This document shows, in pieces, positions 32,386 to 40,803 of a stretch of 64,000 nucleotides of DNA. The stretch is from Hamadaea sp013361475 (GTDB taxonomy: Bacteria > Actinomycetota > Actinomycetes > Mycobacteriales > Micromonosporaceae). Position 1 is the stretch's first letter; every line of letters begins with the position of its first letter. The notes under the pieces were generated by a model. That model was not told where the DNA came from, did not search any database, and saw only the letters and a program-made list of their open reading frames with translations. The position numbers and the translations under genes are program-made. Where the stretch lies: the NCBI RefSeq assembly GCF_040654195.1, contig NZ_JBFAHM010000006.1, positions 186,001-250,000 on the forward strand, read 5' to 3'.

Positions 32386-34719
32386 TCACCGCCGGAGCTT
32401 GGCAACCACCCAGGTCAATGCGGTCGCGGCCGCCGTCGCGCACAGGACGCCGATCGCGTCGTTGCCCGGGTCGGTCACGCTCAAGGCGGCGATCCGAGCC
32501 AACGGCGGCACCAGCGCCACCAGGGCAAACGCACCGGCCGACCCGGCCAGGAGCCCGATCTTCCAGCCGTTCAGCGGCCGGGCGACGAGCAGCAGCACCC
32601 ACCACGCGACGAGGAACAAGGTCAGCGTCGCCGTCGACCGGTCGGCCGCGAGCGACGTGCCGCCGACCGCCCGGGCGAGGGCGTACGCGACGAAGGTGGC
32701 CGCCGCGCAAGCGATCCCGGCCGGGATCGCGAACCGGAGTACGCGGGGCACGAAGCCGGGCCGCGCTCGTTCGTTCGACGGCGCCAGGGCCAGGAAGAAG
32801 CCGGGAATGCCGATGGTGAGCGACGCGACGAGGGTGACGTGCCGGGGCAGGAACGGGAACGGCAGCTGAGCCACCCCGACCGCCAGCGCCAGCAGGATCG
32901 AGTACGCCGTCTTCGTCAGGAACAGGTTGGCCACGCGCTCGATGTTGGCCAGCACCCGCCGGCCCTCGGCGAGCACCGAAGGCAGCACGGAGAAGTCGTC
33001 GTCGAGCAGCACCACCTTGGCGACCGCCCGGGTCGCGCCGCTGCCGGAGCCCATCCCGATCCCGAGGTCGGCCTCTTTGAGGGCGAGCGCGTCGTTCACA
33101 CCGTCGCCGGTCATCGCGACGACGTGGCCCCGGCTGTGCAGCGTACGCACGAACTCGCGCTTCTGGTGCGGCGTGACCCGCCCGAAGACCGCGTGCCGTT
33201 CGACCGCGTCGGCCAGGTCGTCCCCGCCGTCCGGCAGCGTCCGGGCATCGCAGGGGTCCCGCGACCCAGGTACGCCCACCTGCCCGGCGATCGCGCCGAC
33301 GGCTGCCGCGTTGTCCCCGGAGATGACCTTCACGGTGACGTCCTGCTCACCGAAGTACTTCAGGGTCGCCGGGGCGGCCTCGCGGAGCTTTTGTTCCAGC
33401 ACGATCAGCGCCATGGGACTCCGGCCATCCGAAGTAGACAGCGACGGCGCGGACACCAGCGCCAGTACGCGCAGCCCCTCGGCGGCGAGCGCCGACGCCC
33501 GGTCCCGTGCGTCCGACGAAGCCGCCTCGGACGAGCTGACCTCGGACGACCCCGCCCCTGACGACCCCGCCCCGGACGATGCCTCGGATGACGACGCCTC
33601 GGATGACGACGCCTCGGCGGAATCGGGCAGGAGCACCTCCGGAGCGCCGAGCAACCAGGCGCCGTGGCCGTCGAAGTCCGCCCCCGAATACTTGCGGGCC
33701 GACGAGAAGGCCTGCTTCTCGCGTACCGGCCAGGACGGAGCGGGACCCACCGCCGCGCCGACGGCCTGCAGCGTGGCGTTCGGCCGTTCGTCTGCCTGGA
33801 CCAGTGCGGCCAGGACGGCACGCAGCCGCTCCTCGTCCTGATCGGGCATGGGCTCGATGGCGCGGAGCCGCATGCCCGGCTCGGTGAGCGTGCCGGTCTT
33901 GTCGAGGCAGAGGGTGTCGACGCGGGCCAGCACCTCGACGGCGGGCAGTTCCTGGACGAGGCAGCGGCGGCGACCCAGCCGGATCACCCCGACGGCGAAC
34001 GCGACGCTGGTCATCAGCACGAGGCCTTCGGGGATCATCGGGACGACTCCGGCCACGGAGCCGATCACGGCGTCGGAGACGCTCGACCCCCGGGTGAACT
34101 GGGCGATCACGAGCAACGCGCCGACCGGGACGATCACCCAGGTCAGCAGCCCGAGGAAGCGGTTGATGCCCTGGTACAGCTCCGAGTGGGCGAGGCTGAA
34201 CCGGCCCGCGTCGGCCGCGATCTTGGCCGCGTACGCGTCGTCGCCGACCTTCGTCGCCCGGAACGCGCCCGACCCGGCGACCGCGAAGCTGCCGGAGAGC
34301 ACCCGATCGCCGGGTGCCTTGTCCACCGGGTCGGACTCCCCGGTGAGCAGTGACTCGTCGATCTCGAGGTTGTCGCTCTCGACGACGTCGCCGTCCACCG
34401 GCGCCTTCTCGCCCGTCGCCAGGAGCACGACGTCGTCGAGCACGACCTGCTCCGGCGCGACCTCGACCTCCTTGCCATCCCGGCGTACGCGCACCGGCGC
34501 CCGTCCCACGAGCGCCAACCGGTCGAGCGTGCGCTTGGCGCGCAATTCCTGGATCACGCCGACCGCGCTGTTCACCACGATGATGAGGCCGAACAGCGCG
34601 TCGATCGGCGAGCCGAAGACCAGGACGAGCGCGCACAACGCGCCGATGAGGGCGTTGAACCGGGTCAGGACGTTCGCCCGGAGGATCTGGCCGACCGTTC
34701 GGCTGCTCTGTCCGCTCAC
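32386..34719 (-). CDS. P-type cation-transporting ATPase
   Basis: About 777 aa. TGES is at the actuator, LCLDKTGTLT carries the phosphorylated Asp, and MTGDGVNDALALKEADLGIG is the hinge. Membrane helices include FNALIGALCALVLVFG, ALFGLIIVVNSAVGVIQ and LTLFLVAWWVLLL. The family (E1-E2, HAD type, no N-terminal metal-binding domain) pumps cations, substrate undetermined. A Ser/Glu/Ala-rich insertion (EASSSEASSSEASSGAG and more) of about 40 residues in the N-domain is unusual. The start is uncertain: GTG 34719, 34743 or 34761; the latter lies inside the dispersed repeat, which supplies an in-frame stop just upstream. Confidence 0.85.
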   Translation of the reverse strand: MSGQSSRTVGQILRANVLTRFNALIGALCALVLVFGSPIDALFGLIIVVNSAVGVIQELRAKRTLDRLALVGRAPVRVRRDGKEVEVAPEQVVLDDVVLLATGEKAPVDGDVVESDNLEIDESLLTGESDPVDKAPGDRVLSGSFAVAGSGAFRATKVGDDAYAAKIAADAGRFSLAHSELYQGINRFLGLLTWVIVPVGALLVIAQFTRGSSVSDAVIGSVAGVVPMIPEGLVLMTSVAFAVGVIRLGRRRCLVQELPAVEVLARVDTLCLDKTGTLTEPGMRLRAIEPMPDQDEERLRAVLAALVQADERPNATLQAVGAAVGPAPSWPVREKQAFSSARKYSGADFDGHGAWLLGAPEVLLPDSAEASSSEASSSEASSGAGSSGAGSSEVSSSEAASSDARDRASALAAEGLRVLALVSAPSLSTSDGRSPMALIVLEQKLREAAPATLKYFGEQDVTVKVISGDNAAAVGAIAGQVGVPGSRDPCDARTLPDGGDDLADAVERHAVFGRVTPHQKREFVRTLHSRGHVVAMTGDGVNDALALKEADLGIGMGSGSGATRAVAKVVLLDDDFSVLPSVLAEGRRVLANIERVANLFLTKTAYSILLALAVGVAQLPFPFLPRHVTLVASLTIGIPGFFLALAPSNERARPGFVPRVLRFAIPAGIACAAATFVAYALARAVGGTSLAADRSTATLTLFLVAWWVLLLVARPLNGWKIGLLAGSAGAFALVALVPPLARIAALSVTDPGNDAIGVLCATAAATALTWVVAKLRR

Positions 34720-34755
34720 GCCCTCAGTGTGGCCGACCTCCACCCCCTGCGGCGT

Positions 34756-34812
34756 GATCACGAACTAACGGGCGTGATCAACCGGTGTGTCGTGTCCGTG
34801 GCTCCCTGGTCA
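34756..34812 (+). repeat. 57-bp dispersed repeat, copy B
   Basis: Starts GATCACGAACTAACGGGCGT and ends GCTCCCTGGTCA. Same length as copy A. The 24-nt inverted repeat is GATCACG/CGTGATC, so both bases of one pair differ from copy A (T-A there, C-G here). It overlaps the possible start codon of the P-type ATPase gene. Confidence 0.85.
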
Positions 34813-34829
34813 ATTCCCGGAACCCATGA

Positions 34830-35126
34830 TCACGGCACCGTCTTCTCGATGGCGGCCGGTCCCCATTCCGCCAGCTCCTTGCGGGCGCGCTCGACGTTCT
34901 CCGGGGTGGGGTCCCAGCCCTTCGCGACGGCGTAATCCTCCGGATCCCACTGCTGTTCGGCGCCCGTCCGGTAAACCGGCTCCTCCCCGGGCTCCCGGAA
35001 GACCGGCGTGGTGGAGTCGGGCGTACCCCGGCCGGACGGGGCCAGCGCGGCGACCGGCGCCTCGTCGTCGACCGCCTCAGCGGTGTTGGGGTCTTCCTCG
35101 ATCGGCTCGATGGCGTCGCTGCTCAT
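34830..35126 (-). CDS. Small acidic hypothetical protein, 98 aa
   Basis: It begins MSSDAIEPIEEDPNTAEAVD. The N-terminal half is acidic and probably disordered (EEDPNTAEAVDDEAPVAALA); the C-terminal half YRTGAEQQWDPEDYAVAKGW is followed by DPTPENVERARKELAEWGPAA, a short helical motif. No membrane segment or cysteine. I do not recognise it; similar small acidic proteins are common in Micromonosporaceae. The ATG is preceded by AAGGGAG. It is separated from the P-type ATPase on the same strand by the repeat. Confidence 0.7.
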   Translation of the reverse strand: MSSDAIEPIEEDPNTAEAVDDEAPVAALAPSGRGTPDSTTPVFREPGEEPVYRTGAEQQWDPEDYAVAKGWDPTPENVERARKELAEWGPAAIEKTVP

Positions 35127-35221
35127 TGGCGTACTCCCTTCTGCCGTTCCTATGCCCAATCTCGCACAAAGAAGTCGCCGAGTTGACCTCAACCAAGGTT
35201 CAGCAGGCAGGCTTGGGCGGC

Positions 35222-36124
35222 ATGAGAGCAGTCGTCTTCGACCGGTTCGGCCCGCCGGACGTCCTCCGCCTCGCCGAGCTGCCCGATCCGTCGGCCGGAC
35301 CCGGTCAGGTACGCGTCCGCGTGCACGCCGCCGGCGTGCAGCCGTTCGACGTCGCCGTGCGTACCGGGGCGATGACCTGGGCGAAGATCGCCTTCCCGCA
35401 ACAGATCGGCCAGGAGTACGCCGGCACCGTCGACCAGGTCGGCGAAGGCGTCACCGACTGGGCGGTGGGCGACGAGGTCCTCGGCTCCACCATGCTCGAC
35501 GCCGTCGCCGACTACGTCGTCGTCCCAGCCGAGAATGCCGTCCGCAAGCCCCCGCAACTCGACTTCCCGAGCGCGGCGGCCCTGGTCGCCGCCTCGCAGA
35601 CGGCGTCGGGGGCGCTGCTGGAGCTGAAGGTGGCCGCTGGGGAGACCCTGCTCGTCCACGCCGCCGCCGGTTCGGTCGGCACCCTCGCCGTGCAGCTCGC
35701 CCGGAGGACCGGAGCGACCGTCGTCGGCACCGCCAGCCCGGCCAACCACGACTATCTGCGCTCGCTGGGCGCGGTGCCCGTGGCGTACGGGGACGGGCTG
35801 GCGGATCGTGTCCGGGCGGTCGCCCCTCAGGGCGTCGACGTCGCGCTGGACGCGGCCGGGCGGGGTGCCGTCGCCGCCTCCGTCGAGCTGGTCGCCGACC
35901 GGGATCGGATCGGCACCATCGTCGACGACGCGGCCGCGGCCGAGTTCGGTACCCGAGTCGTCCGCGCCGGACGATCCCCGCACCGGCTCGCCGAGGTGGT
36001 CGCGTTGGCCGCGGCGGGCAAGATCGTGCTCCCCGTCCGCGCATACCCGTTGGCCGACGTGGTCGCCGCGCACGCCGCGGTGGAGTCGGGTCACGGCCGG
36101 GGCAAGGTCGTGCTCACCCTCTAG
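35222..36124 (+). CDS. NADP-dependent zinc-type alcohol dehydrogenase-like oxidoreductase
   Basis: 300 aa, quinone-oxidoreductase/MDR branch without the structural zinc. N-terminal GroES-like half: MRAVVFDRFGPPDVLRLAEL, IGQEYAGTVDQVGEGV; Rossmann motif AAAGSVGTLAVQLARRTGA. The catalytic-zinc Cys is missing, as in quinone reductases. It reduces alpha,beta-unsaturated carbonyls or quinones; the substrate is unknown. A similar but distinct paralogue is at 58625. The start at 35222 is preceded by a weak purine stretch (GGGCGG). Single gene. Confidence 0.88.
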   Translation: MRAVVFDRFGPPDVLRLAELPDPSAGPGQVRVRVHAAGVQPFDVAVRTGAMTWAKIAFPQQIGQEYAGTVDQVGEGVTDWAVGDEVLGSTMLDAVADYVVVPAENAVRKPPQLDFPSAAALVAASQTASGALLELKVAAGETLLVHAAAGSVGTLAVQLARRTGATVVGTASPANHDYLRSLGAVPVAYGDGLADRVRAVAPQGVDVALDAAGRGAVAASVELVADRDRIGTIVDDAAAAEFGTRVVRAGRSPHRLAEVVALAAAGKIVLPVRAYPLADVVAAHAAVESGHGRGKVVLTL

Positions 36125-36146
36125 GAAGCGCAGGCAAGAAGCCGGG

Positions 36147-36983
36147 TCAGGAGCGGACGGGCAGGCCGATCGGGTTGATCTCCGGTATGGCACGCGCGGC
36201 GGCTCGGGCCAGCGGCGTGAGCAGGTCGACCAGCCGGTCGGTCGAGCCGAGCGCGTGCCACGGCCGCATCGCGGCCTCATCGGTGATCCGCTCGATCCGC
36301 CGGTGCGCCTCGACCGCGCTCGTCGTGGCCGTCCCCGCCGAGGTCAGCCAGCCCCGCTGGTGGAGGCGGCCGACCGCCGCCGCCCACTCCTCATCGGTCC
36401 AGCCCCGGGCCGGTTGGAGCGTCTGGCGGGACAGGTCGAGCCCGGATCGCCAGGCCAACGCCTCGCAGCCGTCGAGCCCGGCCGTCACCAGGGCGGCCAC
36501 GTGCCCGTCACCGCGATGCTCGCGCAGGATCGTCGCGGCCTGCCACAGCCGGGCGTACGGATCCGCCGGCATCGGCTGCGCGAGATTGGCCGCGCCCAGG
36601 ACACGCCCGGCCGTGTCGGCCGCCAGGGCAGCCCGGCTGAGCAGGTCGGCCGCCTCGGCGACGTGGTCCTCGCCGACTTCGGTGAGCAGCCGTCGAAGGG
36701 CCGCGACCGCTCCGGACTGCCGCGCCTCCAGGGCGGCGGCGGGGGTGGCCCGGCTCCACACGTCAGGCAGAGCGCGGGCCACCGTCGCCGGGGCGAACCC
36801 GAAGAACGCGGCTATCACCGGAGCGGGACCGACCGGCCCCAGCACGGCGGCCCGCCCCGCGAAGTAGCCTCGCCAGAAACCCCGGAGGCCGGCCGCCTCG
36901 AACTGCTCGCGCGCCTCGGGCGCGAAGTAGGTCACCGCGTGGAGCGGTTCGAACAGTGTCCACATGCGACGCGCGAGATGCAT
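36147..36983 (-). CDS. SCO6745-family protein
   Basis: 278 aa. Starts MHLARRMWTLFEPLHAVTYF and continues APEAREQFEAAGLRGFWRGYF, a highly typical N-terminus of the actinobacterial SCO6745 family, whose role is unknown. The fold is helical and without membrane segments: repeated Ala/Leu-rich helices, with conserved FGFAPATVARALPDVW and ARGWTDEEWAAA near 210-220. A helix-turn-helix-like segment covers residues 205-260, so a regulatory role has been suggested. Convergent with the oxidoreductase (22 bp gap). Confidence 0.8.
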   Translation of the reverse strand: MHLARRMWTLFEPLHAVTYFAPEAREQFEAAGLRGFWRGYFAGRAAVLGPVGPAPVIAAFFGFAPATVARALPDVWSRATPAAALEARQSGAVAALRRLLTEVGEDHVAEAADLLSRAALAADTAGRVLGAANLAQPMPADPYARLWQAATILREHRGDGHVAALVTAGLDGCEALAWRSGLDLSRQTLQPARGWTDEEWAAAVGRLHQRGWLTSAGTATTSAVEAHRRIERITDEAAMRPWHALGSTDRLVDLLTPLARAAARAIPEINPIGLPVRS

Positions 36984-36992
36984 GGGCTGACC

Positions 36993-37472
36993 CTAGTCGG
37001 CGTCCAGCGCGTGCTTACGCCGCAGGTACTTCTCCCGCCACTCCAGCGGCACGAACACCAGGGTGATCACCACGTCGGCGACGATCGCCCAGAGGATGAC
37101 GGTCCACGGGTCGAGGTGCGGCAACCCGGCGCTCTCCGCCCAGCTCGTGGTGAGGCCGAGGGGCGGGAAACCCTCCCAGAACAGGAACCACAGCAGCGGG
37201 CCGAGGCCGACGGCGAGCCCGTAAGCCGTGTAGTGACCGGCGTGCGAGAAACCGATGCCGAGCAGGATCGCCAGGATCAGGAAGACCACGACGGCGACCC
37301 GCTGGCCGCCCTGCGACGGGAAGCCGTCGGCGATCACCTCGCCGAGTGACTTGCCGCTGTTGAGCACCTGCCGCCAGAAGACCGCCAGGAGCACGATCAC
37401 TCCGACGATGACGACGGCGAAGAGCAACCCCCGGAACACCTTCGCGCCGCCGCTGGCCTCTGTTTCGGACAT
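36993..37472 (-). CDS. Small integral membrane protein, 159 aa
   Basis: Four predicted helices: FRGLLFAVVIVGVIVLLAVF, VAVVVFLILAILLGIGF, YGLAVGLGPLLWFLF and WTVILWAIVADVVITLVFV, then a basic tail EKYLRRKHALDAD. It starts MSETEASGGAKVFRG with AGGGGAGGAG upstream, a strong ribosome binding site. No family is recognised; topology suggests both ends are in the cytoplasm. It lies 9 bp upstream of the SCO6745-family gene and probably shares its transcript. Confidence 0.75.
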   Translation of the reverse strand: MSETEASGGAKVFRGLLFAVVIVGVIVLLAVFWRQVLNSGKSLGEVIADGFPSQGGQRVAVVVFLILAILLGIGFSHAGHYTAYGLAVGLGPLLWFLFWEGFPPLGLTTSWAESAGLPHLDPWTVILWAIVADVVITLVFVPLEWREKYLRRKHALDAD

Positions 37473-37553
37473 GTCCTTGTCTCCTCCCCTTGGGGGCCGG
37501 CACGAAGAGGGGTCCCGGCCCCGAACGCCGACACGCTACTGGAAAGAGTCCAC

Positions 37554-38492
37554 TCAGGCAGCGCGTCGCTGAGTGCCGCCGCGGCGGGCCGCCGATGCGC
37601 CCACAGATCGTCTCATCGAAGTAGATGCGCCACGACGTCCGGCCGAACCGAAGTCGGCGACCGAAGGGGTGACGTCGGCGTCGCACCCGGACGAGACCAC
37701 GTGCAGCTCGTAGGCCGTGTCGTCGAGTTCGGCCGAGCACTCGTGCCGAGTCGCGGCGAGATCCTCGAACTCGCCCGCGCTCACACCCGTCTGGAGCGCA
37801 TATGCGGCGAGGCGCTGAGCGCTGTCGGTGATCCGATCCTGACGGGCCCGCAGAGCCGTGGCCTGCGCCGCCAACGCCGCCCGCTCCCGGCGACGGCCTT
37901 CCAACCGCAGGTGCTCCGCCCGGCGACGGGCCTCGGCGGCGATGCCACGTGCCCCGGACACGACGGCGGCGTCGGGGTTGATCGGACGCGCCGCGATCTC
38001 CGCCCAGGCGAGATGCGCCGCCCGCTGCCGCTCGTGCATCCGGTCACGGCGTCGCGCGGCCTGTTGCGAGATGGACGGCAACGGCCGCCCGTCGGCGTCG
38101 CACCACGCGGCCAGCAGATTGAGCACCGTACGCTCGACGCGAGCGGGCGTGTCGCCCGCCAGCGGCACTCCCCGCGCCGAACTGCCGTCGGGGTCGTGGT
38201 CGAGGGCGTGAACGACGTCCAACGGGGTCCACCCGGCCTCGAAGAACCGGCTGATCCGGCGGCGCAGCTCAGGCGGCTGCAGTTCGCGCAGGCTCACCAG
38301 TTCGTAGAGCAGCCAGCGGACGGCCTGCTCCTGGGCGGCCCGCCCGACCGGTACGCGAGCGGGATCGATCGAGGAGTGGCCGAACGCCCAGTAGGGGTGG
38401 CACTCGGGGCAGCGGCGTTCGCTGTCGCCCAGGTCGAACCTGCGCGTCTGCTGATCGCATCGGCCGCACCAGGGCGGCATCTCCATCGCCAT
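37554..38492 (-). CDS. Zinc-ribbon hypothetical protein, 312 aa
   Basis: The N-terminus MAMEMPPWCGRCDQQTRRFD and RRCPECHPYW form a CxxC...CxxC zinc ribbon. The central region (LRRRISRFFEAGWTPLDVVHAL, DHDPDGSS) resembles the winged-helix/replication-initiator-type proteins that are common but uncharacterised in Micromonosporaceae, and a Arg/Ala-rich coiled coil follows (HERQRAAHLAWAEIAAR...). The C-terminus is basic and Arg/Ser-rich, likely disordered. GGGAG precedes the ATG at 38492. A nucleic-acid binding role is an inference. Confidence 0.65.
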   Translation of the reverse strand: MAMEMPPWCGRCDQQTRRFDLGDSERRCPECHPYWAFGHSSIDPARVPVGRAAQEQAVRWLLYELVSLRELQPPELRRRISRFFEAGWTPLDVVHALDHDPDGSSARGVPLAGDTPARVERTVLNLLAAWCDADGRPLPSISQQAARRRDRMHERQRAAHLAWAEIAARPINPDAAVVSGARGIAAEARRRAEHLRLEGRRRERAALAAQATALRARQDRITDSAQRLAAYALQTGVSAGEFEDLAATRHECSAELDDTAYELHVVSSGCDADVTPSVADFGSAGRRGASTSMRRSVGASAARRGGTQRRAA

Positions 38493-38674
38493 GACCGGAA
38501 CTCCCTGCTGTCTCAGGCAGCGGTTAGGGGTGAAGCACCTGTCACGGGCGACGATAACGGTGAGGTACGACAAAAACTCCGAGCGTTACCCGAACACGTG
38601 TCCCAAGAAAGCATCACCGCAGCTCAGTCAGGCTCGCCGGTTTAGCCGCAGAGGACACGGGCACCTGCGTCGGC

Positions 38675-40084
38675 ATGCGCGACATCGAACGGCTGCTGGC
38701 CGAGGAGTGCTCCGGCGTACGCGCCGAGGAATGGATCGACAAGACCGACCCGGCCGACGACTCCCCCGTCGTCCGCATCCCGGTCGCCTCCGCCGAGGCG
38801 ATCTCCGGCGCTGTGCGTACGGCGAGAGCGGCGAGCCGGGACTGGGCGCGTACCGCACCGGCTGACCGCGCCGCGGCGGTCGACCGGGCCGCGGACGGGC
38901 TTTCGGCGTACCAAGAGGAATTGGCCTGGTTGACCAAGCGCGAGATGGGCCGCCCCCTGGACGAGGCGCGGGCCGGGGTCGCCGCCGGCATCGCGACCCT
39001 GCGCCAGTACGCGCAGCTCGGCCCGGCGCATCGCGGCCGGAGCCTGGCCGGGGCCTGGAGCGCGACCGACCTGATGGTGCCCGAGCCGCGCGGCGTGGCG
39101 GCTGTGATCACGCCGTGGAACGATCCGGTGGCCGTCTCTTGTGGACTGATCGGGGCGGCGTTGGTCACCGGCAACACCGTGGTCTACAAGCCGAGCGAGC
39201 GTACGCCGGCCACCGGCTGGCTGCTGCACCAGCTCATCGCGGAAGAACTCCCGGAGGGTGTGCTGACGCTCGTGAACGGCGGGGCCGAGGTGGGTGACCG
39301 GCTGGTACGCGAACCGCTGGACGTGATCGCGCACGTCGGCTCGACCGCCACCGGGCTCGGCATCCGCCGGGCCACGACGACGAAGGTCGTCCGGGAGAAC
39401 GGCGGCAACGATCCACTGCTCGTCGACGAGGACGTCGACCCGGCGTGGGCGGCCGAGCAGGCGGCGATCGGCGCCTTCGCGAACTCTGGCCAGATCTGTG
39501 TGGCCGTGGAACGGATCTACGTCCACGAACGGATCGCGGCGTCTTTCCTGGCCGAGCTGGTCAAACGGGCCGAGGCGCTGGACCTGGCGCCCCTCGTGGA
39601 CCGCCGGCTCCGCGACGAGGTGCACAGCCAGGTCGCGGAGGCGATCGCCGCAGGCGCGGCCGTCCAATGTGGCGGGGAGATCCCGGCGGGACCGGGCGCG
39701 TTCTACCCGGCGACGGTGCTGGCCGGATGCACGGAGCAGATGCGGCTGATGCGGGAGGAGACCTTCGGCCCGGTCGCCCCGGTGAGCGTCGTGTCGTCCT
39801 TCTCCGAAGGCCTGACCCGGGCGGCGGACGGGGCGTACGGGCTGGCCGCGACGGTGCTGACGGGGTCGCTACGACATGCTCAGGAAGCGTGGCGCGAACT
39901 ACCGGTCGGCACGGTCAAGGTGAACTCGGTCTTCGGCGGGGCTCCGGCCGGAGCCGCCCATCCCCGTGGCGCCAGCGGGGACGGCTACGGCTACGGCCCG
40001 GAGCTGCTCGACGAGTTCACCGCGACGAAGGTCGTCCACTGGGAAGCGCCGCCAGTACCTCAGCCAGCTCCCCAGGCCGGCTGA
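38675..40084 (+). CDS. Aldehyde dehydrogenase family protein
   Basis: 469 aa, NAD(P)-dependent ALDH fold. PWNDPVAVSCGL, the VYKPSERTP cofactor site, the general base Glu in VVRENGGNDPLL (the usual LELGGK is altered to ENGGN) and the catalytic Cys in NSGQICVAVERIYV are seen. It oxidises an aldehyde to an acid; the substrate is unknown. An alternative start upstream is not needed. Its 3' end overlaps the convergent alpha/beta hydrolase by 68 bp, a rather long antisense overlap. Confidence 0.9.
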   Translation: MRDIERLLAEECSGVRAEEWIDKTDPADDSPVVRIPVASAEAISGAVRTARAASRDWARTAPADRAAAVDRAADGLSAYQEELAWLTKREMGRPLDEARAGVAAGIATLRQYAQLGPAHRGRSLAGAWSATDLMVPEPRGVAAVITPWNDPVAVSCGLIGAALVTGNTVVYKPSERTPATGWLLHQLIAEELPEGVLTLVNGGAEVGDRLVREPLDVIAHVGSTATGLGIRRATTTKVVRENGGNDPLLVDEDVDPAWAAEQAAIGAFANSGQICVAVERIYVHERIAASFLAELVKRAEALDLAPLVDRRLRDEVHSQVAEAIAAGAAVQCGGEIPAGPGAFYPATVLAGCTEQMRLMREETFGPVAPVSVVSSFSEGLTRAADGAYGLAATVLTGSLRHAQEAWRELPVGTVKVNSVFGGAPAGAAHPRGASGDGYGYGPELLDEFTATKVVHWEAPPVPQPAPQAG

Positions 40085-40679
40085 ACATCGGCCAGTGGTC
40101 GCCGGGCAGGTCCACCACGTCGGCTCCCTCGAGCTTCGCGAAGAACGGATGCCCCGCCGCGATCATGCCGCGTACCTGGTCGGCCGGGAACGAGCAGGTG
40201 ATCAGAGTCTGCGGCAGGGTCGCGTACTCGGGCGTGTAGTGAACGCCCTGGGTCACCGAGGCGAACGGGTGCGGCCGGCCCTCGGCTCGGAGATGCTCCG
40301 GGACCGGCACCAGGCCGTCGACCACCGAGGCCCGGGTCTGCTCCTGCTCCTCCGGCGAGGTCGTGTCGAACTGCGACATCCCGTCCGGCAGCGGCCCACT
40401 GTCCAGATAGACCACTCGCGCCACGCGGTCGGCGACCTGCCCGGCCGCCGTCGACACCACCATGCCGCCGTAACTGTGGCCGACCAGCACCACGTCCCGC
40501 AGATCGTCCTTCTCCAGCACCGCGACCACCTCGGCCACGTGCGCGTCAAGGTCCGTGCCCGGCTCCAGGCTCAGATCCAAGGGGTACGCCGAATGCCCGA
40601 GCGCGGTCAGCGGGCTCACCACGTCCCGCCAGGCCGACGCGCCGAGCCACATGCCGGGGACCAGTACGAATGTCGTCAT
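40017..40679 (-). CDS. Alpha/beta hydrolase
   Basis: 220 aa. It starts TTFVLVPGMWLGASAWRDVV; the nucleophile elbow is VLVGHSYGGMV, the Asp is in FFAKLEGADVVDL and the His in LPGDHWPM. This is the short salicylate-esterase/hydroxynitrile-lyase-like branch common in actinomycetes. It probably cleaves a small ester. The last 68 bp overlap the ALDH gene on the opposite strand. The upstream region holds the 73-bp palindrome copy 2. Confidence 0.87.
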   Translation of the reverse strand: MTTFVLVPGMWLGASAWRDVVSPLTALGHSAYPLDLSLEPGTDLDAHVAEVVAVLEKDDLRDVVLVGHSYGGMVVSTAAGQVADRVARVVYLDSGPLPDGMSQFDTTSPEEQEQTRASVVDGLVPVPEHLRAEGRPHPFASVTQGVHYTPEYATLPQTLITCSFPADQVRGMIAAGHPFFAKLEGADVVDLPGDHWPMFSRPGELAEVLAALPSGRPSSR

Positions 40680-40730
40680 ACGGACCACGCTAGCCCTGAT
40701 TGCGGACAGCTCCTGTCCCCGATTGTTCCG

Positions 40731-40803
40731 TGATCGTCGCGTCAGGCATGCTGTTTCGTCGGACATTTCGCTCGGCGAAACAGCATGGGTGACGCAATGA
40801 TCA
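40731..40803. repeat. 73-bp dispersed palindrome, copy 2
   Basis: Same length and arms as 30881-30953: it begins TGATCGTCGCGTCAGGC and ends GACGCAATGATCA. The arms are imperfect (a G-T wobble and three mismatches near positions 6-16), unlike copy 1. The TGA stop of the winged-helix gene (40801-40803) is formed by its last three bases. Confidence 0.85.

Noticed and set aside
38493..38674. Region upstream of the aldehyde dehydrogenase as a riboswitch
   Set aside because: I could not match any known riboswitch core; only short unconvincing pairings.
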